39,573 nt of DNA, from NCBI GenBank assembly GCA_902783985.1, contig CACZTI010000032.1, positions 1-39,573 on the forward strand, written 5' to 3'. The notes beneath the pieces were generated by a model. It searched no databases. It saw nothing but the letters and a program-made list of their open reading frames with translations, and was not told where the DNA came from. The translations under genes and the position numbers were made by a program. Of the stretch, positions 7,557 to 15,867 are shown in pieces. The stretch comes from an uncultured Erysipelotrichaceae bacterium. Its GTDB lineage: Bacteria; Bacillota_I; Bacilli_A; RF39; UBA660. The first letter of the stretch is position 1. Each line of letters starts with the position of its first letter.

Positions 7557-8050
7557 TTTGAAAGCAAATCATATATAAGAGAACGATATTCCACATCACT
7601 AGTATTATCATTTTCATCTATTAAACATAATGGTGGATATAATACACACCACCAATTATCACCCAATCCCTTACCTAAAGTAATTACCAAAGATTCATAT
7701 TCACCATCCTGATAAACAACACCTTTATAACTTTTTCTAGGAAAATAATTCATCCCATAATTAATCTTATAATTATTTATTTTACTACCAATTATTTTAT
7801 TAATTTCATCCATATTGTTTTTTATACTAAATCTTGCTTCACTAACACTACTTGCATTACCAATAATATTATAAATATCATTTTCTATTTCTTCTTTTAA
7901 TTTTTTCTTTTCATATAAATCACTAATACTATTGCTATTAGCAATAATTCTTATTCTAATAGCATCACTTGGTATCATAATTTCTTCATTTTTATTTTTA
8001 ATCATTATTCCAATAACACAACATATTAATAACACCATTAGTTTTTTCAA
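7553..8050 (-). CDS. spoIIR: stage II sporulation protein R
   Basis: Secreted forespore signal protein that in the family activates the SpoIIGA protease across the septum and so pro-sigma-E processing. N-terminal hydrophobic signal or anchor (LMVLLICCVIGIMI), then the family signature IPSDAIRIRIIANSNS and KKKLKEEIENDIYNII. The C-terminal block GDNWWCVLYPPLCLIDE is also characteristic. About 165 residues. A TTG start is preferred because AAGGTGA lies five bases before it; the ATG five codons upstream would overlap that site. It precedes prmC-prfA in the chromosome order, as in Bacillus. Confidence 0.92.
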   Translation of the reverse strand: MKKLMVLLICCVIGIMIKNKNEEIMIPSDAIRIRIIANSNSISDLYEKKKLKEEIENDIYNIIGNASSVSEARFSIKNNMDEINKIIGSKINNYKINYGMNYFPRKSYKGVVYQDGEYESLVITLGKGLGDNWWCVLYPPLCLIDENDNTSDVEYRSLIYDLLSN

Positions 8051-8098
8051 AAAAATCACCTTCATTATTAATAATGAGATGATTCTTTTATTTTATAC

Positions 8099-8122
8099 AA
8101 AAAAATAAGTATTTCTACTTAT
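8099..8122 (-). terminator. terminator of prmC
   Basis: ATAAGTA / TACTTAT stem with a 4-base loop overlapping the stop codon, followed by T7 on the minus strand. Confidence 0.75.
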
Positions 8123-8930
8123 CTCTTATTACAAAAATCATTCGATCTCTTCCTGATAAATCTTTTTTACATGTTATAGAAACATCTTTCATATCACTAA
8201 AAAGTTTAATAATATCATCTTTTTCATCATAACCAATTTCCATAGCTAAAATAAATTTATCATTAACATAATTTTCTAAATTATTTCTAATTTTTTTATA
8301 AATATCAAGTCCATCTATACCACCATATAAAGCAAGATGTGGTTCATTATTATATACAATGTCTTCTATTTCTTCATCATTTTTAATATATGGAGGATTA
8401 CTTATAATAACATCATATTTATCATAAACATTATTCCACATATCACTTTGAATAAAGGATACATCAACCTTATTTAATAATGCATTATCTCGTGATACCT
8501 TTAAAGCATCATTACTAATATCTAATAAAGTAACCCTAGATTCAGGTAACTTTTTCTTTAATGTAATACCAATACATCCAGAACCAGTTCCCAAATCAAT
8601 AATATTAACTGGTTTGTCAAAATGTTCTTTAATTAAATTAATAGTATTTTCCACTAATTCTTCTGTTTCAAATCTTGGAATTAAAACATTTTCATTTACT
8701 TTAAATATATTTCCATAAAAATTAACATTTCCAATTACATATTGAATAGGTTTATTCTTTAATAAAGCTATTTTTTCTTGAAATTCCTTTATTTTAGAAT
8801 CACTAACATTTTCATCTAAATGTAACAATAATTCCAGTGAATCATAACCTAAAATACTTCCTAATAGCATCATAACTTGATCTTTATGAAGATATTTTTT
8901 TCCTAAAATAATTAATTCTTGAATAGTCAT
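8115..8930 (-). CDS. prmC: peptide chain release factor N5-glutamine methyltransferase
   Basis: SAM-dependent methyltransferase that methylates the Gln of the GGQ motif in RF1 and RF2. 271 residues. The N-terminal helical domain is followed by the substrate loop LIPRFETEELV, SAM motif I (IDLGTGSGCIGITL) and the catalytic SNPPYI motif. Its ATG overlaps the prfA stop codon by one base (TAATG), so it is coupled to its substrate's gene. Confidence 0.95.
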   Translation of the reverse strand: MTIQELIILGKKYLHKDQVMMLLGSILGYDSLELLLHLDENVSDSKIKEFQEKIALLKNKPIQYVIGNVNFYGNIFKVNENVLIPRFETEELVENTINLIKEHFDKPVNIIDLGTGSGCIGITLKKKLPESRVTLLDISNDALKVSRDNALLNKVDVSFIQSDMWNNVYDKYDVIISNPPYIKNDEEIEDIVYNNEPHLALYGGIDGLDIYKKIRNNLENYVNDKFILAMEIGYDEKDDIIKLFSDMKDVSITCKKDLSGRDRMIFVIRDK

Positions 8931-9991
8931 TATTCTTCTTCGCCCATTAATTTTCTTTTTTGATCTTCGGTAATTAAAGCTTCAATTATATCATCCAAAG
9001 CACCATTCATAACTCTATCCAAATTATTAGTAGTATAACCTATACGATGATCAGTAACTCTATTTTGAGGATAATTATAAGTTCTTATCTTTTCACTACG
9101 ATCTCCTGTACCAATTTTACTCTTTCTTTCACTTCCTACTTTTTCATCTTGTTCTCTTTGTTTTGCTTCATAAAGTCTTGCACGTAATACTCTCATTGCT
9201 TGTTCTTTATTTTGAATTTGACTTCTTTCATTTTGACAAGTAACAACCGTATTTGTAGGAATATGAGTAATTCTAACAGCAGAAGGTGTTGTATTAACTC
9301 CTTGACCACCATGACCAGATGCACAATATACATCTATTCTTAAATCATTGGGATTAATATCAATACTTACATCTTCTACTTCTGGCATAACTAAAACCGT
9401 CGCTGTTGAAGTTTGAATTCTTCCATTAGCTTCCGTTACTGGAACTCTTTGAACTCTATGAGATCCATTTTCATATTTAAGTTTAGAATAAGCATTAGCA
9501 CCTTTAACGATAAATTCAATCCCTGCATATCCACCAGATGCCCCTTCAGTATAATCAACAATTTCTATTTTAAACCCATTGTTTTCACAATACTTTTGAT
9601 ACATTCTAAATAAGTCACCTGCAAAGATATTCGCTTCATCTCCACCAGCAGCTCCTCTTATTTCCATAATAACATTCTTGCCATCATTTTCATCTTTTGG
9701 TATTAATAAAATCTTAAGTTTTTCTTCCATTAATTCTTTTTCACTAGATAATCTTGTAAGTTCTTCTTTGGCAAAATCAGCTATTTCACTATCTTTTAAC
9801 ATTTCTCGAGATTCTTCCATATCACTTAAAATCTTTTTATAATCTCGATATGCCATAACCACTTCCTCTAAATTTGAAAGTTCAATAGATAATTCTCTCG
9901 ATTTCTTAATATCATTTAATGTATCTTCTTGCATTAATAAATTATTAATTTCATTATATCTATTTTCTATTAAATTTAATCTCTCTATCAT
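8930..9991 (-). CDS. prfA: peptide chain release factor 1
   Basis: Class I release factor reading UAA and UAG, 353 residues. The codon-recognition tripeptide is PVT (184-186, PxT type) and the peptidyl-tRNA hydrolysis motif is GGQ (228-230) inside ASGHGGQGVNTT. The ATG giving MIERLNLIENRY aligns with other RF1 N-termini and has a GAGTGA site; a TTG four codons upstream is less likely. Three bases or fewer are unusual in this operon; here rpoE ends 14 bases before the ATG. Confidence 0.96.
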   Translation of the reverse strand: MIERLNLIENRYNEINNLLMQEDTLNDIKKSRELSIELSNLEEVVMAYRDYKKILSDMEESREMLKDSEIADFAKEELTRLSSEKELMEEKLKILLIPKDENDGKNVIMEIRGAAGGDEANIFAGDLFRMYQKYCENNGFKIEIVDYTEGASGGYAGIEFIVKGANAYSKLKYENGSHRVQRVPVTEANGRIQTSTATVLVMPEVEDVSIDINPNDLRIDVYCASGHGGQGVNTTPSAVRITHIPTNTVVTCQNERSQIQNKEQAMRVLRARLYEAKQREQDEKVGSERKSKIGTGDRSEKIRTYNYPQNRVTDHRIGYTTNNLDRVMNGALDDIIEALITEDQKRKLMGEEE

Positions 9992-10005
9992 AATATCACT
10001 CAATC

Positions 10006-10458
10006 TTAATTATTTTCTATATCCATTTCATCATCATCAACAATAACTAAATCTGATAAATCATCATCGTCATCATCACCATATGGTGTATCCTCATCAT
10101 CAGATAATTCTTCATCAAAATTAATATCATCATCGTAATTATCTTCTTCTAATAAATTACCTTCTTCATCTTCTTCTTCATCTTCATCATCATCAACACT
10201 ACTTAATAGTTTATCAGAAGTATGTCTTGTTCTTAAATCCCACATTCCATCAACTAATAAAAATCTTTTATCAGTAGTTAATGAAGTATAATAATCACCT
10301 ATTTTATTATCAATAGTATTACTAGGTAATTCCAATAATTTCACTATATTACTAAATAAATCTAAAGTATTCATACTTTTCTTTTCTTTTTCTAAAATCA
10401 AATAAGTAATATCCTTAAAAGATAAATTTTCAATATCTTCCTTTTTAATATCTTTCAT
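10006..10458 (-). CDS. rpoE: DNA-directed RNA polymerase delta subunit
   Basis: Auxiliary RNA polymerase subunit of Firmicutes that increases core recycling and displaces nucleic acid. 150 residues: a folded N-terminal HARE-HTH-like domain (about 1-90, with LITD-like helices and YTSLTTDKRFLLVDGMWDLR) followed by a long, almost entirely Asp/Glu tail. The layout matches RpoE of Bacillus. Strong GGAGGG ribosome binding site. It lies upstream of prfA in the same transcript, close to the Bacillus arrangement. Confidence 0.93.
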   Translation of the reverse strand: MKDIKKEDIENLSFKDITYLILEKEKKSMNTLDLFSNIVKLLELPSNTIDNKIGDYYTSLTTDKRFLLVDGMWDLRTRHTSDKLLSSVDDDEDEEEDEEGNLLEEDNYDDDINFDEELSDDEDTPYGDDDDDDLSDLVIVDDDEMDIENN

Positions 10459-10519
10459 GTTCCCTCCACATAATTAATTATCATAACACTTATATCATTT
10501 TTCTTTACTAAAATCAATA

Positions 10520-10867
10520 TTAATTTTTAAACTTAACAAAATATTCATTAACCATATTCTCTTCCATCAAAGAATATCTTACTAAATAACTATTCTTTTT
10601 CCTAGTTAAAATCAATGTTTTTATTTCTTTTATAAAATCCATTTTCAATTTTTTAGCATAAATAAAAATTTTATTTTTTTTAAAATCTAATGTAAACTCA
10701 TATTCACTATTTTCTCTTGTTATAATATCATTTTCCATATCAATAACCATTTTATTATTAGCTAAATCAATATATTTTATTACATTATTATTTTTAATTG
10801 CCATAATATTATAATTTTCTTCGTTTTTTTCTAATTTAGTATAGACTGATATTTCTTTTCTTTCCAT
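10520..10867 (-). CDS. DUF1934-like beta-barrel protein
   Basis: 115-residue protein predicted to be almost all beta strand, without signal or membrane segment. The alternating pattern (EYEFTLDFKKNKIFIYAKKL, KKNSYLVRYSLMEENMV) resembles the DUF1934/YwiB calycin-like family, which in Bacillus also lies in the rpoE neighbourhood (ywiB next to argS). The function of that family is unknown. First gene of the rpoE-prfA-prmC transcript, behind a good promoter but with a weak ribosome binding site. Family call is moderate. Confidence 0.55.
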   Translation of the reverse strand: MERKEISVYTKLEKNEENYNIMAIKNNNVIKYIDLANNKMVIDMENDIITRENSEYEFTLDFKKNKIFIYAKKLKMDFIKEIKTLILTRKKNSYLVRYSLMEENMVNEYFVKFKN

Positions 10868-10882
10868 AACTCATCGTGTTTG

Positions 10883-10910
10883 ATTATAGCATAAATTATC
10901 AAGAAATCAA
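10883..10910 (-). promoter_or_regulatory. sigma-A promoter of the DUF1934-rpoE-prfA-prmC unit
   Basis: TTGATT, 16-base spacer, TATAAT with extended -10 (TGC), about 10 bases upstream of the likely transcript start and the first ATG. Confidence 0.7.
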
Positions 10911-10954
10911 TACATATTTAAAAAAATTTTTTTCATAATAATAATGGTGATATC

Positions 10955-12898
10955 ATGAAATTAAAAAAAAGATTATTTAAATACTTTTTCTTTATATTAT
11001 TATTCATTATTTTTTCTATAAATGGTATTTATTTAATTGCAAAACATAAAGAAAAATTAGATATCAATAATGTTAATAGTTTTTATTTATATGATAATAA
11101 TACAAATCTTTATTTTCAAGGTAGTAATGGTAAAGAATGGGTTAAATTAAATGATATTAACCCATATGTTATTAAATCAACTATTAATATTGAAGATAAA
11201 AATTTTTATTCCCACCATGGTTTTGACATTCTAAGAATAGCAAAAGCATTATTTAATAATATTAAAAATAAAAAAATAGTAGAAGGAGCTTCCACTATTA
11301 CCCAGCAATACGCTAAAAATCTTTATTTAGATTTTGATAAAACTTTAAAAAGAAAAATAGATGAATTATGGATAACTATTCAAATAGAAACTCATTATAC
11401 TAAAGATGAAATATTAGAAGGATATTTAAATACCATTAATTATGGTCATGGCAACTATGGTATAAAAGCTGCTAGTAACTTTTATTTTAATAAAAATCCC
11501 CTTGATCTAACATTAGCAGAAAGTGTTATTCTATCAAATATTCCTAAATCACCTAATAATTATTCACCTATTAATAATCCTGAAATATCAAGAAAAAGAT
11601 TAGAAAAAACACTCAATAATCTAAAAGAAGACAACATAATTACGGATGAAGAATATCATCAAGCTTTAAATGAAGAAATAAAAATATATGGTAAAAAAGA
11701 AACCATTAATCTTAAAACATTAATGTATTACGAAGAAGCTGTCTTTAAAGAACTAAAAAGTCTTTCCGATATTCCCAAATCATATCTTGATTCAGGAGGA
11801 CTTAAAATATATACCACTTTGGATTTAAATGCTCAAACTATTTTAGAAGATAATATTAATAAAACTATTAAAAATGATAACTTAGAAGTAAATAGTATTA
11901 TGATGGATTCTAAAACCGGAGCCATTATTGCATTAATAGGTGGAAGAGATTATAACAAAAGTCAATATAATCGATCACTTTATTCTAAAAGACAAGTTGG
12001 TTCAACCATGAAACCAATATTATACTATACCGCTCTTTTAAATGGATTCACCCCATCAAGTTCCTTCCTATCAGAAAAAACAACCTTTAAAATATCACAA
12101 GATAAAACATATTCTCCCAAAAATTATGGTGATTTATATGGTAACAAAGCTATTTCTATGGCCGAAGCCATCGCTGTATCTGATAATATTTATGCCATTA
12201 AAACCCATTTATTTTTAGGAGAAAAAGCGATGATAAACACCGCATATAAAATGGGTATTAAAACCAAATTAGAAGAAATACCATCTCTTCCACTAGGTAC
12301 TATTCCTTTAAATATTATTGAAATAACCAATGCATATCAAACACTAGCAAATGAAGGAATCAAATGTGAACCATATTTTATAAGTAAAGTAACTGATATG
12401 AATGATAATATTTTATATGAACACAAAGATACATCAGAAATAGTCTTACAAAATGATTTAGTCTATATCTTAAATGAAATGTTATCCCTTACATATGACT
12501 ATGATTTAATAGATTATTCCTATCCTACCAATATTTCAATTAAAGCGTTACTTTCTAATAAATACGCTATAAAATCAGGATCAACTAGTACAGATAATTG
12601 GGTAATAGGATTTAATAAAAACGTTGTAACAAGTATTTGGGTTGGCAATGATGATAATAGTGATATTGGAGGAACTGATTATAAATATGTCAAAAAAATA
12701 TGGGCCAATACTATGGAAAAATATTTAGAAAACAAAGATAATACCTGGTATACCAAACCAAATAATGTTGTCGGAGTATTTGTAGACCCCATAACAGGAA
12801 CCCTTGCTAATAAAGATACCAAAAAAAGAAAAATATTTTACTATCTTGAAGGCACAGAACCAACTGATATCCAAGAAGTATTTCAAGAATTAGAATGA
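10955..12898 (+). CDS. class A penicillin-binding protein (PBP1A family)
   Basis: Bifunctional peptidoglycan synthase, 647 residues. One N-terminal membrane helix (about 9-28). The GT51 glycosyltransferase domain has the catalytic Glu80 in NIEDKNFYSHHG, EGASTITQQYAKNLYL and the RKIDELW block. The transpeptidase domain has STMK (Ser350-Lys353), SDN (409-411) and KSG (540-542). The KTG-type motif is therefore KSG. Ribosome binding site GGTGAT. It is divergent from the rpoE operon and ends at a bidirectional terminator shared with pduL. No partner division or elongation gene is adjacent, so elongation versus sporulation role cannot be decided. Confidence 0.95.
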   Translation: MKLKKRLFKYFFFILLFIIFSINGIYLIAKHKEKLDINNVNSFYLYDNNTNLYFQGSNGKEWVKLNDINPYVIKSTINIEDKNFYSHHGFDILRIAKALFNNIKNKKIVEGASTITQQYAKNLYLDFDKTLKRKIDELWITIQIETHYTKDEILEGYLNTINYGHGNYGIKAASNFYFNKNPLDLTLAESVILSNIPKSPNNYSPINNPEISRKRLEKTLNNLKEDNIITDEEYHQALNEEIKIYGKKETINLKTLMYYEEAVFKELKSLSDIPKSYLDSGGLKIYTTLDLNAQTILEDNINKTIKNDNLEVNSIMMDSKTGAIIALIGGRDYNKSQYNRSLYSKRQVGSTMKPILYYTALLNGFTPSSSFLSEKTTFKISQDKTYSPKNYGDLYGNKAISMAEAIAVSDNIYAIKTHLFLGEKAMINTAYKMGIKTKLEEIPSLPLGTIPLNIIEITNAYQTLANEGIKCEPYFISKVTDMNDNILYEHKDTSEIVLQNDLVYILNEMLSLTYDYDLIDYSYPTNISIKALLSNKYAIKSGSTSTDNWVIGFNKNVVTSIWVGNDDNSDIGGTDYKYVKKIWANTMEKYLENKDNTWYTKPNNVVGVFVDPITGTLANKDTKKRKIFYYLEGTEPTDIQEVFQELE

Positions 12899-12924
12899 AA
12901 ATATCCACAAAATTGTGGATATTT
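12899..12924. terminator. bidirectional terminator between the PBP gene and pduL
   Basis: Perfect 12-bp inverted repeat AAATATCCACAA / TTGTGGATATTT with a two-base centre, placed between converging genes. T-runs on both sides are short, so it may act by the stem alone. Confidence 0.6.
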
Positions 12925-13483
12925 ATACTATAATTTCTACTTCATCACCTTGTTTTAATAAAAATCCATTAGCATCATCAGTATCAAGATGTAGTTCAAA
13001 ATAAGCTTTATCAGAATCTTTTAAATAAACATTATTTATTATACCACTTTTCTCACCGTCAATTTTGACACTAACTTTTTCTACTCCAACCAAATTATGT
13101 TTAATTCTTTCATTTTCATCAACATGTATATGTCTTGTCGCAATTATACAAGCTTTCTTGGTTATCTCTCCTTTTGGTCCTATAATAGTTATCAATGCAG
13201 CATCAAGAAGATCTCCCGAATTTCTAACAGGAGGATCAACTCCTAAATAATAAGCATCTGTTTTAGAAATTTCAACTTGTGTATAAGTTCTATTAGGTCC
13301 TAATATCCTAACACCTTCATATTCTCTTTTATTACCTTTAATAGTAACTGTTTCATTACAAGCATACATTCCCGGTTGTGTTAAATCATTTCTCTTAGTT
13401 AATGGTATATCACCAAACAATATTTTATAATCTTCTTCACATAAATGAACATGTCTATTTGATATTCCAACATTTACTTTCAT
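12923..13483 (-). CDS. pduL: PduL-type phosphate acyltransferase
   Basis: Zinc-dependent phosphotransacylase (acyl-CoA + phosphate to acyl-phosphate), structurally unrelated to Pta. 186 residues. Both histidine clusters are visible: SNRHVHL (His11, His13) and ATRHIHVDE, plus the C-terminal ELHLDTDDANGF block. There is no N-terminal extension of the type that targets PduL into microcompartments and no microcompartment gene nearby, so it most likely serves general acetate formation with an acetate kinase encoded elsewhere. Ribosome binding site GGAGAG. Confidence 0.93.
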   Translation of the reverse strand: MKVNVGISNRHVHLCEEDYKILFGDIPLTKRNDLTQPGMYACNETVTIKGNKREYEGVRILGPNRTYTQVEISKTDAYYLGVDPPVRNSGDLLDAALITIIGPKGEITKKACIIATRHIHVDENERIKHNLVGVEKVSVKIDGEKSGIINNVYLKDSDKAYFELHLDTDDANGFLLKQGDEVEIIV

Positions 13484-13565
13484 AAATCACTCTCCATTAA
13501 CCATTTTAACACATTATATTCATAAATAAAATGATATTTCATAAAATTATTTGAAAGGTGATTTA

Positions 13566-13853
13566 ATGAATAATAATCTCTATCCAAATAATGGATATAT
13601 TAATCCAAATCCTATAATACCTAATGTTAACATCAAACAAAATACATCTACCTATGTCGAAGATTACTTAAAAAGAAATATTGATAAAATAATTGAAGCA
13701 CATGTATCATTTTGTGATTCCATTGAATGGCGTGATAGTATCTTTACAGGTAAATTAATATCAGTTGGTAAAGACTATATTGCTATTAATAATAATCAAA
13801 ATACCTTTATTATTTGGAATATTTACTTAGATTATATTGTTATTAAAGATTAA
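13566..13853 (+). CDS. gerQ: GerQ-like spore coat protein
   Basis: 95-residue protein matching GerQ, the inner coat protein needed to position the cortex lytic enzyme CwlJ in Bacillus spores. An Asn/Pro-rich N-terminal region (1-28) precedes the conserved domain: YVEDYLKRNIDKIIEAHVSF, then EWRDSIFTGKLISVGKDYI and IYLDYIVI, which fit the GerQ pattern closely. The N-terminal region here lacks the Lys cluster cross-linked by transglutaminase in Bacillus. The start has AAAGGTGAT eight bases upstream; a longer TTG start would place that site inside the gene. It is monocistronic, with its own terminator. No sigma-E or sigma-K promoter could be assigned. Confidence 0.88.
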   Translation: MNNNLYPNNGYINPNPIIPNVNIKQNTSTYVEDYLKRNIDKIIEAHVSFCDSIEWRDSIFTGKLISVGKDYIAINNNQNTFIIWNIYLDYIVIKD

Positions 13854-13885
13854 GAGAATACTTGAATATTCTCATCTTTTATTTT
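13854..13885 (+). terminator. terminator of gerQ
   Basis: GAGAATA / TATTCTC stem with 6-base loop directly after the stop codon, followed by ATCTTTTATTTT. Confidence 0.8.
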
Positions 13886-13890
13886 ATAAT
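13862..13890 (+). promoter_or_regulatory. sigma-A promoter of lemA
   Basis: TTGAAT, 17-base spacer, TATAAT. It overlaps the gerQ terminator, the -35 box lying in its loop and the -10 box at the end of its T-run. Confidence 0.55.
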
Positions 13891-13911
13891 ATCATTATGG
13901 TAGGTGAAATA

Positions 13912-14460
13912 ATGAATATATATGTAATTATTTGTATAATAGTTGCTTTAATAGCATCAATAATAATTTTTTTAATCAATATTTATAATAAATATCAATG
14001 GGTACTAATAAAAATAAAAAAAGGAGAAAACAATATTGAAAGTTTCTTAAATATTAAATACGATACCTTAATGAGATATTTTGAATTTTTAAAAAGCAAT
14101 ATTACAGTTGATGAAGATGATTTTGAAGAATATAAACTATTTAATACCGAAGTATCCTTAAATAAATTAAATGATAAAATTATTGATTTAAAAAACCTAA
14201 TTAATCGTTATATGGATAATAATGAAGAATTATATAAAAATGAAACTATTACTAAAATTAATGAAGAATTATATAATATTAATTTAAGTATCAATAGTTC
14301 TAAAAAATATTATAATGAACATGTAGCCGAATACAATAATTTATGTCAATCGTATCCTTCAAAAATAATCGCTAATATTTTTAAATATAAAACAAAATCA
14401 TTTATCGATGAAGACGCTCCAGATAACTTAAAAATACTTAATCAGGAAGAACAATCCTGA
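13912..14460 (+). CDS. LemA family membrane protein
   Basis: 182-residue LemA-family protein: one N-terminal membrane helix (about 3-24) and a long helical-bundle domain outside or along the membrane. The C-terminal family signature is clear: YYNEHVAEYNNLCQSYPS followed by IIANIFKYK. LemA proteins have no settled function. Usual partners (TPM-domain or HtpX genes) are absent. Ribosome binding site TAGGTGA; the longer in-frame upstream start overlaps gerQ and is not needed. The stop codon lies inside the terminator stem. Confidence 0.85.
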   Translation: MNIYVIICIIVALIASIIIFLINIYNKYQWVLIKIKKGENNIESFLNIKYDTLMRYFEFLKSNITVDEDDFEEYKLFNTEVSLNKLNDKIIDLKNLINRYMDNNEELYKNETITKINEELYNINLSINSSKKYYNEHVAEYNNLCQSYPSKIIANIFKYKTKSFIDEDAPDNLKILNQEEQS

Positions 14461-14467
14461 TTTTTTT
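14440..14467 (+). terminator. terminator of lemA
   Basis: AATCAGGA / TCCTGATT stem with a 7-base loop followed by T7; the last codons and the TGA are part of the stem. Confidence 0.85.
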
Positions 14468-14473
14468 CATATG

Positions 14474-14500
14474 AAAATGAGGAATAAATTATTCCTCATT
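14474..14500 (-). terminator. terminator hairpin of cdaR
   Basis: AAATGAGGAATAA / TTATTCCTCATTT inverted repeat just after the cdaR stop codon on the minus strand. The following T-run on that strand is weak; on the plus strand it is followed by ACTATTTTTTT, so it may serve both directions. Confidence 0.6.
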
Positions 14501-14502
14501 TA

Positions 14503-15867
14503 CTATTTTTTTCTAATAATAACTTTTACTTTAGTAGTTTTAGCTTCATAACTAAGTCTTACATCCTCGCCACTAACTTTTACATCAACTTCATATTCAC
14601 CAGGATTTGTACATTTTGATAAATCAATCGTAGCCGTAATTTTACTTTCATCAAGATCTTTTAAAGCATCTTCACTACCTTTAACAATAACAGATGTTTT
14701 AACATTACTTTCACTTGTTGTCATAACCGCTAAATCATTACTTAAATTTTCATGAATAATTGGTACATTACTAATTTCTTTTTGACTTTCTTTAGTTACT
14801 GTTAAATTAACTGTAATTGTCTTTATACTTATATCTCTTACACCATTAGGTTTTTTAATATTAACTGTATAAGATTTATTTTCACTTACACCATTTGTAT
14901 CAACGTAAACTGGAACAAATTCAATTTTTTCTAAAGCTTCTTCACTTCCATAAATTTCAATTGAATTAGAACTTGGTGTTAAAGACATAATAGCATATCC
15001 AAGAGCTGGTTTATCACCATCATTTGGCATAACTTTAATAGGAACTGTTTTACTTGATGATGATAGTTTAATCGTTGCATCAACTGTTTCTGGTAATATC
15101 TCTACGTTAACAACCTCACCATTATCGTCATAAGCCACTAATTTACAATTTTTAATAGTAGCTTCTCCTGCTTTAGGATTAACTAAATTACTTAAATCAA
15201 TCAAAGCTTTAACATATCCAACTTTTTGTAAAGTCTTCTCATTTCCTTTAATTGTAACCTCACTCTTACTTAGAGTAACATCTGTTATATCTAATTTACT
15301 ATCCAAACTTTCTCGATGTAATAATTCATATGTAGCTTCACGAGATGCCGATATTTTATCATATATTACAACAGTAACATAACTAGGATCTATTGTATAA
15401 TCAACAAATCCAAAAGATTGACTATATTTAAGTTCTACTTTATGAGTTCCTACTGATAATTCTCTTAAATCTACCGTTATTCCTTTAGTTGGATATTGTT
15501 TTGCAAGATAAATATTTGATTTATTACCAATTAATACTACATCCGCACTTTTAGGAATACCTTCCACTACATAACTTTCATCATTATATATAGCCGTTAC
15601 CGGTTCATTATTAAGTCTCTCAGCATAACTATTCATCATAATATTAGAATCTTTATCTAATTTATAAAAAGCAATAAAAGCAAAAATTAATGCAATTACT
15701 AGTAATGCCTTCTTTGTTGTTAAAAAGTTTTCAATACCTTTTCCATTGTTTTTAAAGAAATCACCAATTTTTAATATTACCTTCATTAATGGTGTAATTA
15801 TTATCTTATCAAAGAACATAATAATTTTACCAATAAACCTTAGTATCTTTTTAATTAATTTCTTCAT
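14503..15867 (-). CDS. cdaR: CdaR/YbbR-domain regulator of diadenylate cyclase
   Basis: About 454 residues. After a basic amphipathic N-terminus (1-45) comes a membrane helix (about 50-68, LLVIALIFAFIAFYKL), then roughly four extracytoplasmic YbbR repeats of 80-100 residues, each with alternating beta strands ending in patterns like ITVNLTV and TKVKVII. In Bacillus and Listeria CdaR binds CdaA and modulates c-di-AMP synthesis. The start overlaps the end of cdaA; of three close ATG codons the last has the best spacing from GGAGG. The usual third gene glmM is missing downstream, where the converging lemA lies. Confidence 0.9.
   Translation of the reverse strand: MKKLIKKILRFIGKIIMFFDKIIITPLMKVILKIGDFFKNNGKGIENFLTTKKALLVIALIFAFIAFYKLDKDSNIMMNSYAERLNNEPVTAIYNDESYVVEGIPKSADVVLIGNKSNIYLAKQYPTKGITVDLRELSVGTHKVELKYSQSFGFVDYTIDPSYVTVVIYDKISASREATYELLHRESLDSKLDITDVTLSKSEVTIKGNEKTLQKVGYVKALIDLSNLVNPKAGEATIKNCKLVAYDDNGEVVNVEILPETVDATIKLSSSSKTVPIKVMPNDGDKPALGYAIMSLTPSSNSIEIYGSEEALEKIEFVPVYVDTNGVSENKSYTVNIKKPNGVRDISIKTITVNLTVTKESQKEISNVPIIHENLSNDLAVMTTSESNVKTSVIVKGSEDALKDLDESKITATIDLSKCTNPGEYEVDVKVSGEDVRLSYEAKTTKVKVIIRKK

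Noticed and set aside
13065..13250. Plus-strand frame opposite pduL
   Set aside because: Antisense to conserved PduL motifs, no ribosome binding site.
13509..13549. sigma-E/sigma-K promoter for gerQ (CATAAATAA or CATAAAATTA)
   Set aside because: Neither candidate has a -35 element at a proper distance; left unassigned.
13655..13661. Single Spo0A-box match TGTCGAA
   Set aside because: It lies inside the gerQ coding region, is isolated and is explained by coding sequence.
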